64,000 bases of DNA, taken from contig CAVZNQ010000029.1 of the NCBI GenBank assembly GCA_963776665.1, forward strand, positions 62,001 through 126,000. Direction: 5' to 3'. This DNA is from Roseiarcus sp963776665 (GTDB taxonomy: Bacteria > Pseudomonadota > Alphaproteobacteria > Rhizobiales > Beijerinckiaceae). The notes under the pieces were generated by a model, which did not search any database, had not been told where the DNA came from, and saw nothing but the letters and a program-made list of their open reading frames with translations. Of this stretch, positions 16,385 through 25,364 are shown one piece after another. The position numbers were made by a program, and so were the translations under genes. The first letter of the stretch is position 1; each line of letters opens with the position of its first letter.

Positions 16385-18319
16385 ATGTCGAGCGTCGACG
16401 TCAAGCCGACCAACCGCAAGCCCCCCGGCAAGGCGGATGCGCCCAATGAGCCGTTCAAGCGGGCGCTTGCGTCGTGCACGCGCGCGCTCGCGCGCCATCC
16501 CGAGCTTGAGATCGCCTACTCGGCCGACAAGCCGTCGCTCGTGACTTCGCCCGAAGGGGCCAAGGCGCGCCTGCCCGAGCCGCCGCGCAAGCCCAATCCG
16601 CGCGAGGCCGCGATCGTCCGCGGCCTCGCCGATTCGTTCGCGCTCCGCCTCGCCTGCCACAACGACGCGATCCACCGGCGCCTAGCGCCGCAGAGCCCGC
16701 CGGCGCGCGCGCTTTTCGACGCGGTCGAGCAGGCGCGGGTCGAGGCGATCGGCTCGACCCGCATGCAGGGCGTGGCTTCGAATATCGCCGCCATGCTCGA
16801 CGACCGCTACCACCGCAGCCCGTTCGCCGAGGCGCGCACCCGTGAGGAAGCGCCGCTCGAGGACGCAGTCGCCATGCTGGCGCGCGAGCGCCTGACCGGA
16901 CTTGAGCCGCCGCGGGGCGCCGCGCGTCTGGTCGAGCTTTGGCGCCCCTTCATCGAGGACAAGGCCGGCGCGGATCTCGACCGGCTGAGCGAGGCTCTCC
17001 TCGACCAGCGCGCCTATGGCAGGCTGGTGCGTAAGCTCCTCTCTTCGCTGGGCATCGCCAACGAGTCCGACGCCGACGCCGAGGACTCGGAGGAGGAGGC
17101 GGACGACAAGACGCCGCCCGAGGACGCCGACGAGGCTGAGGGCGAGGGCGAGGACCAGCAGGCGCAGGATTCGATGCAGCGCGAGGCTGCCGACGACACC
17201 GCCGACGACGCCGAGGAAGGCGCGATGGATACGGTCGAAGCGCCCTCCTCGGAGCTCGAGGACGAAGGCGAAGCGGGCGATGCGGAAGAAGCGGCGGAGA
17301 GCCGCCCGCCGCAAACGGCCGCGCCGGAAAAGCGCGGACCCGACTACAAGGCGTTTATCACCCGCTTCGACGAGATCGTCGACGCCGACGAACTGTGCGA
17401 TCCCGACGAACTGCAGCGGTTGCGCGAATATCTCGACAAGCAGTTGCAAAACCTCCACTCGGTCGTGGCCCGACTCGCCAATCGGCTGCAGCGGCGCCTC
17501 ATGGCGCAGCAGAGCCGCTCATGGGAATTCGATCTCGAAGAGGGGGTGCTCGACACCGCGCGGCTGCGCGCGCGTGATCATCGATTCGCAGACCCCGTTG
17601 TCCTTCAAGAGGAGAAGGACATGGCGTTCCGCGACACGACGGTGACGCTGCTCATCGACAATTCGGGCTCGATGCGCGGCCGCCCGATCACCGTCGCTGC
17701 GACCTGCGCCGACATCCTCGCCCGCACGCTCGAGCGCTGCGGCGTCAAGGTCGAGATCCTCGGCTTCACCACCCGGGCCTGGAAGGGCGGACAGTCGCGC
17801 GAGGCCTGGCTCCAGGCCGGCAAGCCCGCCAATCCGGGACGGCTCAACGACCTGCGCCATCTCATCTACAAGGCGGCGGACGCGCCGTGGCGGCGCGCGC
17901 GCAAGAACCTCGGGCTCATGATGCGCGAGGGTCTTCTCAAGGAGAACATCGACGGCGAGGCGCTCGACTGGGCGCACCAGCGGCTGCTCGGGCGCTCGGA
18001 GCAGCGCAAGATCCTGATGATGATCTCCGACGGCGCGCCGGTCGACGATTCGACGCTCTCGGTCAATCCCGGCAACTATCTCGAGCGCCATCTGCGCCAT
18101 GTGATCGAGGAGATCGAGACCCGCTCGCCGGTCGAGCTCATCGCCATCGGCATCGGGCATGACGTGACCCGCTACTATAAGCGCGCGGTGACGATCGTGG
18201 ACGCTGAGGAATTGGGCGGGGTGATGACGGAGAAGCTGGCCGAGCTGTTCGACGAAAACGCCGCGCCGAAAGAGCCGGCGCGTCCCACGCCGAAGCGTCG
18301 CGGGCGGAAGGCGGCCTGA
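16385..18319 (+). CDS. cobT: Aerobic cobaltochelatase subunit CobT
   Basis: A 644-residue CobT, part of the CobN-CobS-CobT complex that inserts cobalt into hydrogenobyrinate a,c-diamide in aerobic vitamin B12 synthesis. The N-terminal domain is followed by a long acidic region (about residues 225-310, rich in Glu/Asp) and a C-terminal von Willebrand A domain. Its MIDAS motif is LLIDNSGSMRG (Asp near 425). The closing family segment ELIAIGIGHDVTRYYKRAVTI is also present. In many Rhizobiales cobS lies next to cobT; here cobS is not in the window and a DoxX gene precedes it instead. Confidence 0.94.
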   Translation: MSSVDVKPTNRKPPGKADAPNEPFKRALASCTRALARHPELEIAYSADKPSLVTSPEGAKARLPEPPRKPNPREAAIVRGLADSFALRLACHNDAIHRRLAPQSPPARALFDAVEQARVEAIGSTRMQGVASNIAAMLDDRYHRSPFAEARTREEAPLEDAVAMLARERLTGLEPPRGAARLVELWRPFIEDKAGADLDRLSEALLDQRAYGRLVRKLLSSLGIANESDADAEDSEEEADDKTPPEDADEAEGEGEDQQAQDSMQREAADDTADDAEEGAMDTVEAPSSELEDEGEAGDAEEAAESRPPQTAAPEKRGPDYKAFITRFDEIVDADELCDPDELQRLREYLDKQLQNLHSVVARLANRLQRRLMAQQSRSWEFDLEEGVLDTARLRARDHRFADPVVLQEEKDMAFRDTTVTLLIDNSGSMRGRPITVAATCADILARTLERCGVKVEILGFTTRAWKGGQSREAWLQAGKPANPGRLNDLRHLIYKAADAPWRRARKNLGLMMREGLLKENIDGEALDWAHQRLLGRSEQRKILMMISDGAPVDDSTLSVNPGNYLERHLRHVIEEIETRSPVELIAIGIGHDVTRYYKRAVTIVDAEELGGVMTEKLAELFDENAAPKEPARPTPKRRGRKAA

Positions 18320-18342
18320 AGCCGCTGCGAGAGGAGAAAAAA

Positions 18343-18398
18343 GGGCGAGGCGCCGTCCTGGAGGGCCGCCGGGAGAGCGTTTTGCCGGCGCCTCGCCC
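18343..18398. terminator. Inverted repeat between convergent cobT and carbonic anhydrase genes
   Basis: GGGCGAGGCGCC at 18343-18354 pairs perfectly with GGCGCCTCGCCC at 18387-18398, with a 32-nt loop. A run of A's precedes the left arm, giving a U-run after the hairpin in the minus-strand transcript. It lies between two convergent genes, so it may act as a bidirectional terminator. The loop is longer than usual. Confidence 0.65.
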
Positions 18399-18406
18399 GC
18401 TCAGGC

Positions 18407-19000
18407 TCAGGCCGCTGCAGCTGCGGCTTTGCCCGCTTCGGTCGCCGCCTTCACTTCGTTCAGGCGGCCGGTCTTGACGTCGTAGATGTAGCCATAGACG
18501 GGCACGTCCCTGGGGACGAGCGGATGCGCCCGGATTCGCTTGACGTCATGGACGACGCTCGCCTGCTGGTCCTTGATCGTGTGCCACTTGATGAAGTGAC
18601 CGGCCGCGTGTCCGCCCTTGTGATGCGGGTTCGCCCATTTCTTGCCGTCGAAGGCGGCGGTGCTCAGGTCGTCTTCGAGCAGGTCGGCGATGATCTCGTC
18701 GGAAAAGAGCTCCATTCCGCAGTTGGTGTGGTGGATGACGAACCATTCCTTCGTGCCGAGCAGCTTATGCGAAATGACGAGCGAGCGGATCGCGTCGTCG
18801 GTCGCCCGGCCGCCGGCGTTGCGGATGACATGCGCGTCGCCCTCGGCGAGCCCGGCGTATTTGGCCGGATCGAGGCGCGCGTCCATGCAGGTGAGGATGG
18901 CGAAGCCCCGCGCCGGGGGAAGCCCAAGCTCGCCCTTCTTGCCGAAATCTCGGGCGTAGGATTGGTTGGCCGCCACCACTTCACCGACGATCTTGGACAT
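18407..19000 (-). CDS. Beta-class carbonic anhydrase
   Basis: Reversibly hydrates CO2 to bicarbonate in the cytosol. I choose the ATG at 19000 (MSKIVGEVVAANQSYARDFG), which has GAGGCAGG upstream; a longer frame from 19078 has no ribosome binding site. Length 197 residues. Zinc and active-site residues: Cys-x-Asp-x-Arg in LTCMDARLDP and His-x-x-Cys in HHTNCGM. GDAHVIRNAGGRATDDAIRSL is also family-typical. The short form resembles the archaeal Cab/Rv1284 type. The C-terminal poly-Ala tail is odd but harmless. Confidence 0.93.
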   Translation of the reverse strand: MSKIVGEVVAANQSYARDFGKKGELGLPPARGFAILTCMDARLDPAKYAGLAEGDAHVIRNAGGRATDDAIRSLVISHKLLGTKEWFVIHHTNCGMELFSDEIIADLLEDDLSTAAFDGKKWANPHHKGGHAAGHFIKWHTIKDQQASVVHDVKRIRAHPLVPRDVPVYGYIYDVKTGRLNEVKAATEAGKAAAAAA

Positions 19001-19175
19001 TTGCGCCTGCCTCTGTTTCGGGAGGCTGCCGACTGGCGTCGAGCCTCCAGAGCCCGAGACAACCACGCGCGGCGGCATTAGTCAATAAAGTTGATAAAGT
19101 TAGTAGACTACTGCGGCGCGCGCTTGCGACCTCGTCTGCAATGGCCAGGGGCGGGCGAAGGACGCGCCTGGCGTT

Positions 19176-20174
19176 TCACTTCGGCCTGAGATCGAGGCCG
19201 ACGCCCTTGTTGACGAATTGCAGGGTGTAGGCCCGCGTATAGTCGGCGCGGGCGTCGATCATGCCGGTCTCGACCATCTTGCCGAAGAAGCCCTTCCAGC
19301 GCGCGTCGGTCATTGCGCCGATGCCGAGCTTGAGCGCGTCGCCGGAATCGACGATCCCGTATTTTTTCATCTCCCTGATCGAAAAGGCGATCTGTTCGTC
19401 CGAAATGTCGGGGTTCTCGGTCTTGATGAGTTCGTTGGCCCGGGAATTGTCGCCGTAGAGATAGTGGTACCAGCCGATCGCGGAGGCGTCGACGAAGCGC
19501 TGAACCAGATCGGGATTCTTGTCGACGATTTCGTTGCGGGTCACGATCAGGGTCGAATAGGTGTCGTAGCCGTAGTCCGACAGCAGGAAGACGTTCGGCT
19601 TGAAGCCGCCTTGCTTCTCGATCTCGTACGGCTCGGCAGTCACGTAGCCCTGCTGGATCGCCATCTTGTTCTTCATGAAGGGAGCGGAATTGAAATTGTA
19701 CGGCCTGATGTTCTCGTCCTTGAAGCCGTAGGCGATGCGCATCCAGGCGTAGAAGGTGTTGATCGCGCCCGCGCCGACGTAGTCGGGATTCGCCGCCGGC
19801 AGGTCCGCCCACTTGTCGAGGCCGACCCCGGGGTGAGACATCAGGATCTGCGGCGACTTCTGAAAGTCCGCGGCGACCGCAATGAGCGGCAGCTTCGCCT
19901 CGGCCGAGAGAAGATTGCCGATCATGTCGCCGCCCATGAAGAACTCGAGCTTGCCGAACAGAAGCAGGAGGCCGCCGTTCGCCTGGGGGCCGCCCGGCAC
20001 GATCGTCACGTCGAGGCCGTATTTCTCGTAGGTGCCGTCGGCCGCGGCCTGAAAGAAGCCGCCAGCCGCCGGATCGGCCAGCCAGTTCGTGCCGAATCGG
20101 ACCTTGTCGAGCGCCAGAGCCGGCTCGGCCAAGGCGACGATTCCGGTCAGAGCCAAAAGCGTTGCAAAGCGCAT
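19176..20174 (-). CDS. NMT1/SsuA-type ABC transporter substrate-binding protein
   Basis: A 332-residue periplasmic binding protein. The ATG at 20174 gives a clean signal peptide (MRFATLLALTGIVALAEPALA) and has GGGGGA upstream. The mature part resembles NMT1/THI5-like proteins that bind thiamine precursors, taurine, nitrate or aliphatic sulfonates: KVRFGTNWLADPAAGGFFQAA, KYGLDVTIVPGGPQ and KLEFFMGGDMIGNLL. Three adjacent tryptophan/phenylalanine-rich segments could line the pocket. No permease or ATPase gene is adjacent, so its transporter partner is elsewhere or lost. The ligand is unknown. Confidence 0.85.
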   Translation of the reverse strand: MRFATLLALTGIVALAEPALALDKVRFGTNWLADPAAGGFFQAAADGTYEKYGLDVTIVPGGPQANGGLLLLFGKLEFFMGGDMIGNLLSAEAKLPLIAVAADFQKSPQILMSHPGVGLDKWADLPAANPDYVGAGAINTFYAWMRIAYGFKDENIRPYNFNSAPFMKNKMAIQQGYVTAEPYEIEKQGGFKPNVFLLSDYGYDTYSTLIVTRNEIVDKNPDLVQRFVDASAIGWYHYLYGDNSRANELIKTENPDISDEQIAFSIREMKKYGIVDSGDALKLGIGAMTDARWKGFFGKMVETGMIDARADYTRAYTLQFVNKGVGLDLRPK

Positions 20175-20332
20175 GCGGCAATCCCCCAGAACGACCTCGC
20201 CCGAGGCGAAGCGCAAAGTCTGCCCGGCCACTCTAACGCGCGGATGAAAGCCCGCAAATTCCACGTGACGAGAAAGGCCTCGGCAGCGTTTGTCGGCGGA
20301 TCGGTCGCGCCTGCCGACGCCCTATCCGGCCC

Positions 20333-20716
20333 TTACTCTTTCTGCGGACCGGCCCATTCGGAGATATATTCCGACGTCCGATTGTAGACAAATGCGGCGT
20401 CCTCGCCCGGCAAATAGGACGCCTCGATGTGGTAGGAGAGAAATTCGAGCGCGTAGGACGCGCCGATGTCGCGCTCGTAACGTCGCCGGGCGTCGCGCTT
20501 CATCTGCCTGACGGCGAATTTTCGCGTCGGCACGTCACAGTCCTTGACCGGGCCGAATCGTTCCACCCAGTCGTTGAAGAGATGGTTCAGCCCGCGGCTG
20601 AAGCGCTCGGCCTGCTCGTCGCCGAGATCATTGGCCCATTGGGTCGCGTTCTCGAGCCGCCGTCTGAGCTGCGTCCCGCGCGCTTGCCCCCAGCGCACCT
20701 TCAGGTTTCCGAACAT
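20333..20716 (-). CDS. Conserved-looking hypothetical protein
   Basis: I do not recognise this protein. The ATG at 20716 (MFGNLKVRWGQARGTQL) gives 127 residues, with GGGAGG about 13 nt upstream; an alternative ATG at 20764 has no ribosome binding site. It is soluble, charged and helical, with Arg/Lys-rich (RQMKRDARRRYERD) and aromatic (FLSYHIEASYLPGEDAAFVY) segments. No signal peptide or membrane helix. It lies between an orphan binding-protein gene and a divergent GST gene. Confidence 0.6.
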   Translation of the reverse strand: MFGNLKVRWGQARGTQLRRRLENATQWANDLGDEQAERFSRGLNHLFNDWVERFGPVKDCDVPTRKFAVRQMKRDARRRYERDIGASYALEFLSYHIEASYLPGEDAAFVYNRTSEYISEWAGPQKE

Positions 20717-20883
20717 GGCCGCGGCGTCCGTCCCTCCCGAAAGCTTTTGAACGGATGGCGCCATGCGTGCAACCGTCGACAAAAAGCTGACCTGGAGCGG
20801 GCGACCGGCTGCTTGAGCTTTCGAGGGGTCGCCGCTAGGTGTTCGGCAGGCGATCGGGGCGGCGCAAGCTTCAGGACTCGAAG

Positions 20884-21507
20884 ATGCTTCAACTCTACGG
20901 CAACCCAAGATCCCGAGCCTCGCGGTGCCTCTGGATGCTCGAAGAGATGGGCGCGCCATACCAACTCGTCGAAAAGAGCACCCAGCCCGAAGATTTGCAG
21001 ACGGCGGATTATCTGCGGCTCAATCCGAACGCACGCATCCCGACTCTCGTGGACGGGGACGTGGTGATTTGGGAGTCGATGGCGATCAATATCTATCTAT
21101 CCGAGAAGTATGAAGGGCCGATGCACAGCGGCGGCGCGGAGGCGCTGGGTCTGGCGACCCAATGGAGCATCTGGGCGATGCTGGAAATGGAACAACTGCT
21201 GCTCGACTTGCTGATGCATCGCGCCCTGCTGCCCGAGTTCTCGCGCGATCCCTCGTGTGCGGCGCGAGACGAATTGCTTTTGCAAAGGCCGCTGGGCGTG
21301 CTGAACGCCGCATTGAAAGGACGCGAGTTCCTGGCTGCGGGCGGCTTCGCCGTCGCCGATCTCAACGTCGCGAGCATCCTCGCTTGGGGGAAAATGGCGC
21401 GGCTTGGCTTGTCCGATCAGCCGGAGCTGAAGCGCTGGCTGGACGTTTGTCTTGCCCGACCGGCCTACCGGCGCGTCCGCGACTTGGGTCGACCTGCAGC
21501 CTCCTGA
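20884..21507 (+). CDS. Glutathione S-transferase family protein
   Basis: A 207-residue cytosolic GST. Thioredoxin-like N-domain: MLQLYGNPRSRASRCLWMLEEMG, with the Ser/Arg-rich active-site loop and the cis-Pro segment NPNARIPTLVDGDVVIWESMAI, where Glu-Ser binds the gamma-glutamyl part of glutathione. The all-helical C-domain has the N-cap motif FAVADLNVASIL with its conserved Asp. The start at 20884 fits the domain start; a longer frame to 20839 adds an unrelated extension. The physiological substrate cannot be inferred. Confidence 0.9.
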   Translation: MLQLYGNPRSRASRCLWMLEEMGAPYQLVEKSTQPEDLQTADYLRLNPNARIPTLVDGDVVIWESMAINIYLSEKYEGPMHSGGAEALGLATQWSIWAMLEMEQLLLDLLMHRALLPEFSRDPSCAARDELLLQRPLGVLNAALKGREFLAAGGFAVADLNVASILAWGKMARLGLSDQPELKRWLDVCLARPAYRRVRDLGRPAAS

Positions 21508-21516
21508 GGAAATCAC

Positions 21517-23133
21517 TCAAGTCGCGGGCGGGCTTCCAGAACCCGCCGATCGCGACAAAATAGCCGCGACCCGGGCGGCAAGTTCTTCGAGGGCAAACGG
21601 CTTTCGCAAAATCTCCATGCCGTCTTTGAGTTGCGCAGCATCGAGCGCAGTCCCCGCGTAGCCGGTAATGAACAAAACCGGCAGGGCGGGCGTCGCCGCG
21701 CGCGCGGCGTCCGCCAGCTGTCGCCCGCTCAAGCCAGGAAGCCCTACGTCGGTGACCAGAAGATCCAAATCCCGCCGCTGACCGATGAGACGCAAGCCTT
21801 CAGGCCCGTCCGCGGCTTCAATGACCTCGCATCCCATATCCGTGAGGACTTCGACGATCTGGGCGCGTATCTCGGCTTGGTCATCAACGACCAGAACGGC
21901 GCCGCGCGCCGAAGACGGCGCCGTCGACGGGCCAACGGGTTTTGACCTGTCCTTCGCCGCATCTTGCGATCGCGGAGAACCGGGCAAGGAAATAATGACG
22001 CTGGTTCCACGACCGGGCTCGCTCTCGATGCGCAGAAAGCCGCCGGACTGGCGGACGAATCCATAGACTTGCGACAATCCAAGACCGGTCCCCTGGCCGG
22101 CCGGTTTGGTCGTGTAGAAAGGCTCGATGGCTCGGCTAAGGATTTCAGGCGTCATGCCGGTTCCGGTATCCGAGACCGAGACGACGACGAAGTCTCCGGG
22201 CTTGGCCCCCTCGGGATCGGAAAGGTCGGGGACCGTCACTTTGCGATCTGACACCGAGATCGTCAGTTCGCCGCCGTCCGCCATCGCGTCGCGGGCGTTG
22301 ATCGCCAAATTCATGAGCGCGCCCTCCAACTGGTGGGCGTCGCAGATCACGTCCCATTTGCCGTCGCCCAACTCCAGCTTCAATTGAATTTCGGGACCGA
22401 TCGTTCGTTGAAGAAACTCGCGCATTCCGCCGACGAATTGGTCAGGCTGCACGCGCTCGGGCTGCAGCGCCTGGCGGCGGGAAAACGCCAGGAGCCGGTT
22501 CGTCTGTCCCGCCGCATTGTTGAGCGCGCGCCGCATTTCGTCGACGAAGCGCCCGACCTCTTCGAGCCGCCCGGCCGCGATCCGGCGCTCAAGAAGAGTA
22601 AGGCCGCCCGAAACGGCCTAAATCATGTTGTTGAAATCATGCGCGATGCCCCCGGTCAGCTGGCCGACGACCTCCATCTTTTGCGACTGAACCAGCCGCT
22701 CTTCGGTCGCCTTCAGGGCCGCGTTGGCCTCGCGGAACTGCGACGGCGACGGCAGAGCCAGGGCGGCGGGGATAAACCTCCATAAGACGATCGCGGTGAA
22801 GAGCGACACGAGCGCGGTCGCCACCTTGACCACCGCTTCCACGCCGTAAATGGGGACCCACAGCGTCACGACGTCGATCCAATGGGTCGCGCCGCAGAGA
22901 AGAATGAACGCCGCAAAAAGAAATAGGAGGGGCCGAAACACCAGATCGCGCCTCCGCCGGGCTATGAATCCGAGCGCGACGGGAATGGAAAAGTAGGCAA
23001 AGGCAATCCCGGCGTCCGACAGGGCGTAGGTCCAGATCAGGCCGGGCTGCCAAAGTAGGCAGAAGCCGTGGGCGGACAAACCGGATGGATCGAACAGCCA
23101 ATCGCTGATGACGTTGAACATGTCGCAACTCAA
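21517..23133 (-). pseudogene. Hybrid sensor histidine kinase with ethylene-receptor-like membrane domain, interrupted by one amber codon
   Basis: One reading frame of 539 codons broken only by TAG at 22618-22620. Residues ~33-115 form three membrane helices like the ethylene-binding domain of plant ETR1 and its bacterial relatives: Asp40, Tyr47, Ile50, Pro51, Ile77, Cys80 and His84 match ETR1 Asp25, Tyr32, Ile35, Pro36, Ile62, Cys65 and His69 at identical spacing. A coiled linker and the H-box (GQLTGGIAHDFNN, His165) follow, and the amber comes just after. Beyond it the frame continues with AVSGGLTLLERR, then HATPase motifs (NLAINARDAMADGG, DTGTGM, GTGLGLSQVYGF) and a C-terminal receiver domain (LVVDDQ, phosphoacceptor Asp in LLVTDVGLPG, Lys in LRKPF). 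Homologues often have a Gln codon (CAG) where TAG stands. Confidence 0.88.
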
Positions 23134-23349
23134 ATCCGAGACGATTCAGTTAGGGAGATCGCCCCGATTGCGGGACTATGCAGCGACAGGGGCAGGAGAG
23201 GCAAAAAGCGCTGCCCGGTCGCATGTCGGCCGTGGCGGTAAGCGTCGCCATTGAAAGCGGCCCGGGGACCCGCCAGAGGGAGCGGGCTTTCCCGGACCGA
23301 CCCGGCGCGCCATAGTCAACGCAAAGCGACAACAGGAAGGTATTCGACC

Positions 23350-23589
23350 ATGAGCCATGTGACTTACGCCGTCGTCGAGCATGACGGCGGTTGGGCCTAC
23401 AAAGTCGGCGACGTCTATTCGGAGACTTTCGCCACCCGCGAAGCCGCCCACGCCGCCGCCGCTCGGGCGGCGCGCGAACAGCGCGCTCCGGGCGCGGGCG
23501 GTCCGATCGAATTCGAGGACAGTTCGGGCCAATGGCATGAGGAACAGGAACGCGGCGACGACCGCCCGGACACCGAGGTCAAGGACTGA
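23350..23589 (+). CDS. Small DUF2188-like protein
   Basis: A 79-residue soluble protein with a strong ribosome binding site (AGGAAGG, 7 nt from the ATG). The core THVxxxxGGWAYKVGDVYSETFATREAAHAAA-like arrangement (beta strand, Trp, then an Ala-rich helix) resembles DUF2188, small proteins of unknown role common in Rhizobiales. The C-terminus is acidic (QERGDDRPDTEVKD). No neighbour suggests a function. Confidence 0.7.
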   Translation: MSHVTYAVVEHDGGWAYKVGDVYSETFATREAAHAAAARAAREQRAPGAGGPIEFEDSSGQWHEEQERGDDRPDTEVKD

Positions 23590-23754
23590 GGCGCCCGCGC
23601 GCGCGACCCTCTTTCGCCCTGCGGGCCATGAGCGTGGAGCCTCCCGCCGCCAATCGTCATGTCATGACACGCGCGCGCACGACTGCGCAGGCTTCGTGAT
23701 CATGCGGCGGCCGCCGGCGCCGGGTGCTGGCACGATTGCGCGCGGGTTTGAGGG

Positions 23755-23964
23755 CTAGGCTGCGCTCGCCGCGAGCCTCAGAGACGACCGATAGCCAGCG
23801 AATCCCAAGCCCGCGAAGCCGAGAAGCATCATGGCCCAAGTCGAGGGCTCGGGAGCGGCCGCGCCGTTCCACGAATGGGTTGGGCCTAGGTCGCCTTCGC
23901 AGGATGCGCCGGCGCACCAAAATCCGCTGGTGTTTGATTCCACTGTAGCTCTCGTTGGCTCCAT
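23755..23964 (-). pseudogene. PEP-CTERM tail remnant
   Basis: The frame ends with a perfect PEP-CTERM-type tail (APEPSTWAMMLLGFAGLGFAGYR), but only ~40 residues precede it, with no signal peptide and no ribosome binding site. PEP-CTERM proteins are normally exported with a long mature part, so this is most likely the 3' end of a gene whose rest has been lost or frameshifted. It is the first of five PEP-CTERM loci in 8 kb. Confidence 0.6.
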
Positions 23965-24272
23965 CTCATGGCGGAGGAGGCGGCTTTAATAGCGGCGTTG
24001 CGGCGGGGGGTCTCGGCTTTGACCTCGGCGGCGTCGGCGGCAACGGTGGTGCGGGCGGCGGCGCGGGCGATTCGGCCGTCAGTCTCTCCGGCCCATCGGG
24101 CGGCCCATTCGGAGTTGGGGGCGGGGGATATGGCGGAGGCGACGCCAGCTACGAGACCCTGGTCACGGAGGTGGAGGGGAAGGCGGCAGCACGTGATGGC
24201 CATCACATCGCAAAAGCTAATATTGGAGTAACGGTCGCTAGCCGAAAGCGAGGCACAAGCAAATTAGCATAG
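23955..24272 (+). other. Gly-rich open frame of doubtful status
   Basis: From a possible TTG start the frame gives about 105 residues beginning with a run rich in Gly (GGGGGFNSGVAAGGLGFDLGG, later GGGGYGGGDASYETLV). The amino-acid bias is like surface Gly-rich proteins, but there is no clear ribosome binding site or signal peptide, and it overlaps the end of the PEP-CTERM remnant on the other strand. It could be the fragment of a secreted Gly-rich protein or simply GC-rich non-coding DNA. Confidence 0.2.
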
Positions 24273-24289
24273 CAAAGGAGGAATTTGAC

Positions 24290-24502
24290 ATGGCCGATAA
24301 AGAACATTCTCATCAACAAGATCCCAAAAAGGCCGCTAAGACTGCGGCATTTGGAGGGCCGGCGAAGACTTGGCACAATTGGAACCGGCCGAACCCTGCG
24401 GCAGCAGCCGCGTGGTTTAACGAACCGCCAGCGCAGGCAGCCGGTGAAGCGATGGTTTCGAATCGCTCCGATGGCTCGGTCGATGTGTACGCGCTGTTCT
24501 GA
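24290..24502 (+). CDS. Small hydrophilic protein, unknown
   Basis: A 70-residue protein with a near-perfect ribosome binding site (AAAGGAGG, 8 nt before the ATG), which makes translation likely despite its size. It is hydrophilic and Ala/Pro/Asn-rich (MADKEHSHQQDPKKAAKTAA, then WHNWNRPNPAAAAAWFNEPP) and ends SDGSVDVYALF. No domain recognised; possibly intrinsically disordered. It stands alone between hypothetical genes in the small-protein island. Confidence 0.6.
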   Translation: MADKEHSHQQDPKKAAKTAAFGGPAKTWHNWNRPNPAAAAAWFNEPPAQAAGEAMVSNRSDGSVDVYALF

Positions 24503-24616
24503 CCTGTAATCGACCAAAGTCCGTCTCGATCTGCCGAGCGCGGATCGAGACGGTCCCCGCGTCCAGAAGATTCGTTCTTGTCTTGTTCTCTCCGCCGGGC
24601 CGGGCTACGTTGCCCC

Positions 24617-24847
24617 ATGCCCGACGACGACAAGCTTACGCCCGCCGACCCGCACGACCTTGCCGAGGCAATCGCTTTCGCCCTGCGCTATCGCGGCAAA
24701 AAGCGTGTGCATCAGGCGGACGAGTATATGGCGCAGATCGCCGCCGAGCGGATCGTCGAGCACCTGGAGCGAGCGCGCTTCGTCGTCATGCGGAAGCCCC
24801 CGCTTGACGGTCACTCTGCGCTCGGGCGCGGCTTCGCGAGCCGATGA
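24617..24847 (+). CDS. Small conserved hypothetical protein
   Basis: A 76-residue soluble protein starting MPDDDKLTPADPHDLAEAI and continuing ALRYRGKKRVHQADEYMAQI, then ERIVEHLERARFVVMRKPP. I recall very similar small proteins in Bradyrhizobium and relatives, annotated only as hypothetical. Its stop overlaps an ATG at 24844 that opens the next frame (ATGA). Function unknown. Confidence 0.72.
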   Translation: MPDDDKLTPADPHDLAEAIAFALRYRGKKRVHQADEYMAQIAAERIVEHLERARFVVMRKPPLDGHSALGRGFASR

Positions 24848-24918
24848 TTGCATGGAGGAACAATGCGGGTTGGCGCTTCGTTGTATTTGTTGGCGAGGCG
24901 CTAACAGGGGTAGGACAG

Positions 24919-25251
24919 ATGCCCGAACATGCTGATCACCGATTTAGCGCGACACTATCCACGCGCGATTTGGCCTTAGTCGGGTGCTTGCGGGCCTTGG
25001 CAGAATTCAGCCAGCAAGCAAGTAACGACAGCGCCTCTCCCGAAGCTGCCGGGGAAAAAGACTGGCGCGCCGCTGGCCAAAAGGTGAGCTTTTGGTTCTC
25101 CAGGGCTTTGGATCGCGATCTTTTCAAAAACGAAGTCCGGCGCCTCTTGCCTGCAAACCTTGTCCGCTTCGACGGCGAAAGCGACCACGATTCTCCCAAT
25201 CGAGCGGCGCTTTCGAGCCGATCGGAACAATCTGCCGCTGGTGGTGTTTAA
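24919..25251 (+). CDS. Hypothetical protein
   Basis: I prefer the ATG at 24919 (MPEHADHRFSATLSTRDLAL), which has AGGGGTAGGA upstream, giving 110 residues. An in-frame ATG at 24844 overlaps the previous stop and would add 25 residues, so translational coupling remains possible. The protein is soluble and mostly helical (LVGCLRALAEFSQQASND, KVSFWFSRALDRDLFKNEV). A strong intrinsic terminator follows at 25298-25342, so 24617-25251 probably forms one transcript. No family recognised. Confidence 0.6.
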   Translation: MPEHADHRFSATLSTRDLALVGCLRALAEFSQQASNDSASPEAAGEKDWRAAGQKVSFWFSRALDRDLFKNEVRRLLPANLVRFDGESDHDSPNRAALSSRSEQSAAGGV

Positions 25252-25297
25252 TCGGCTAGTGGCGCGCTGCCCCTCCCCGCACGAAGCGCGCCGATCT

Positions 25298-25342
25298 GCC
25301 CCGCGTCCGAGCCTGCCCGGCTCGCGCGCGGGGCTTCTTTTT
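25298..25342 (+). terminator. Rho-independent terminator after the 24.6-25.25 kb gene pair
   Basis: Outer stem GCCCCGCG (25298-25305) with CGCGGGGC (25327-25334), inner stem CGAGCC (25308-25313) with GGCTCG (25319-25324), then TTCTTTTT. A long GC-rich hairpin followed by a T-run, reading rightward. Confidence 0.85.
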
Positions 25343-25364
25343 GGGAGCGCCTCCGCGCGGCCCT

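Noticed and set aside
22618..22620. Amber codon read as pyrrolysine
   Set aside because: No pylT/pylS-like genes are visible and the family has no such residue. Mutation or sequencing error is far simpler.
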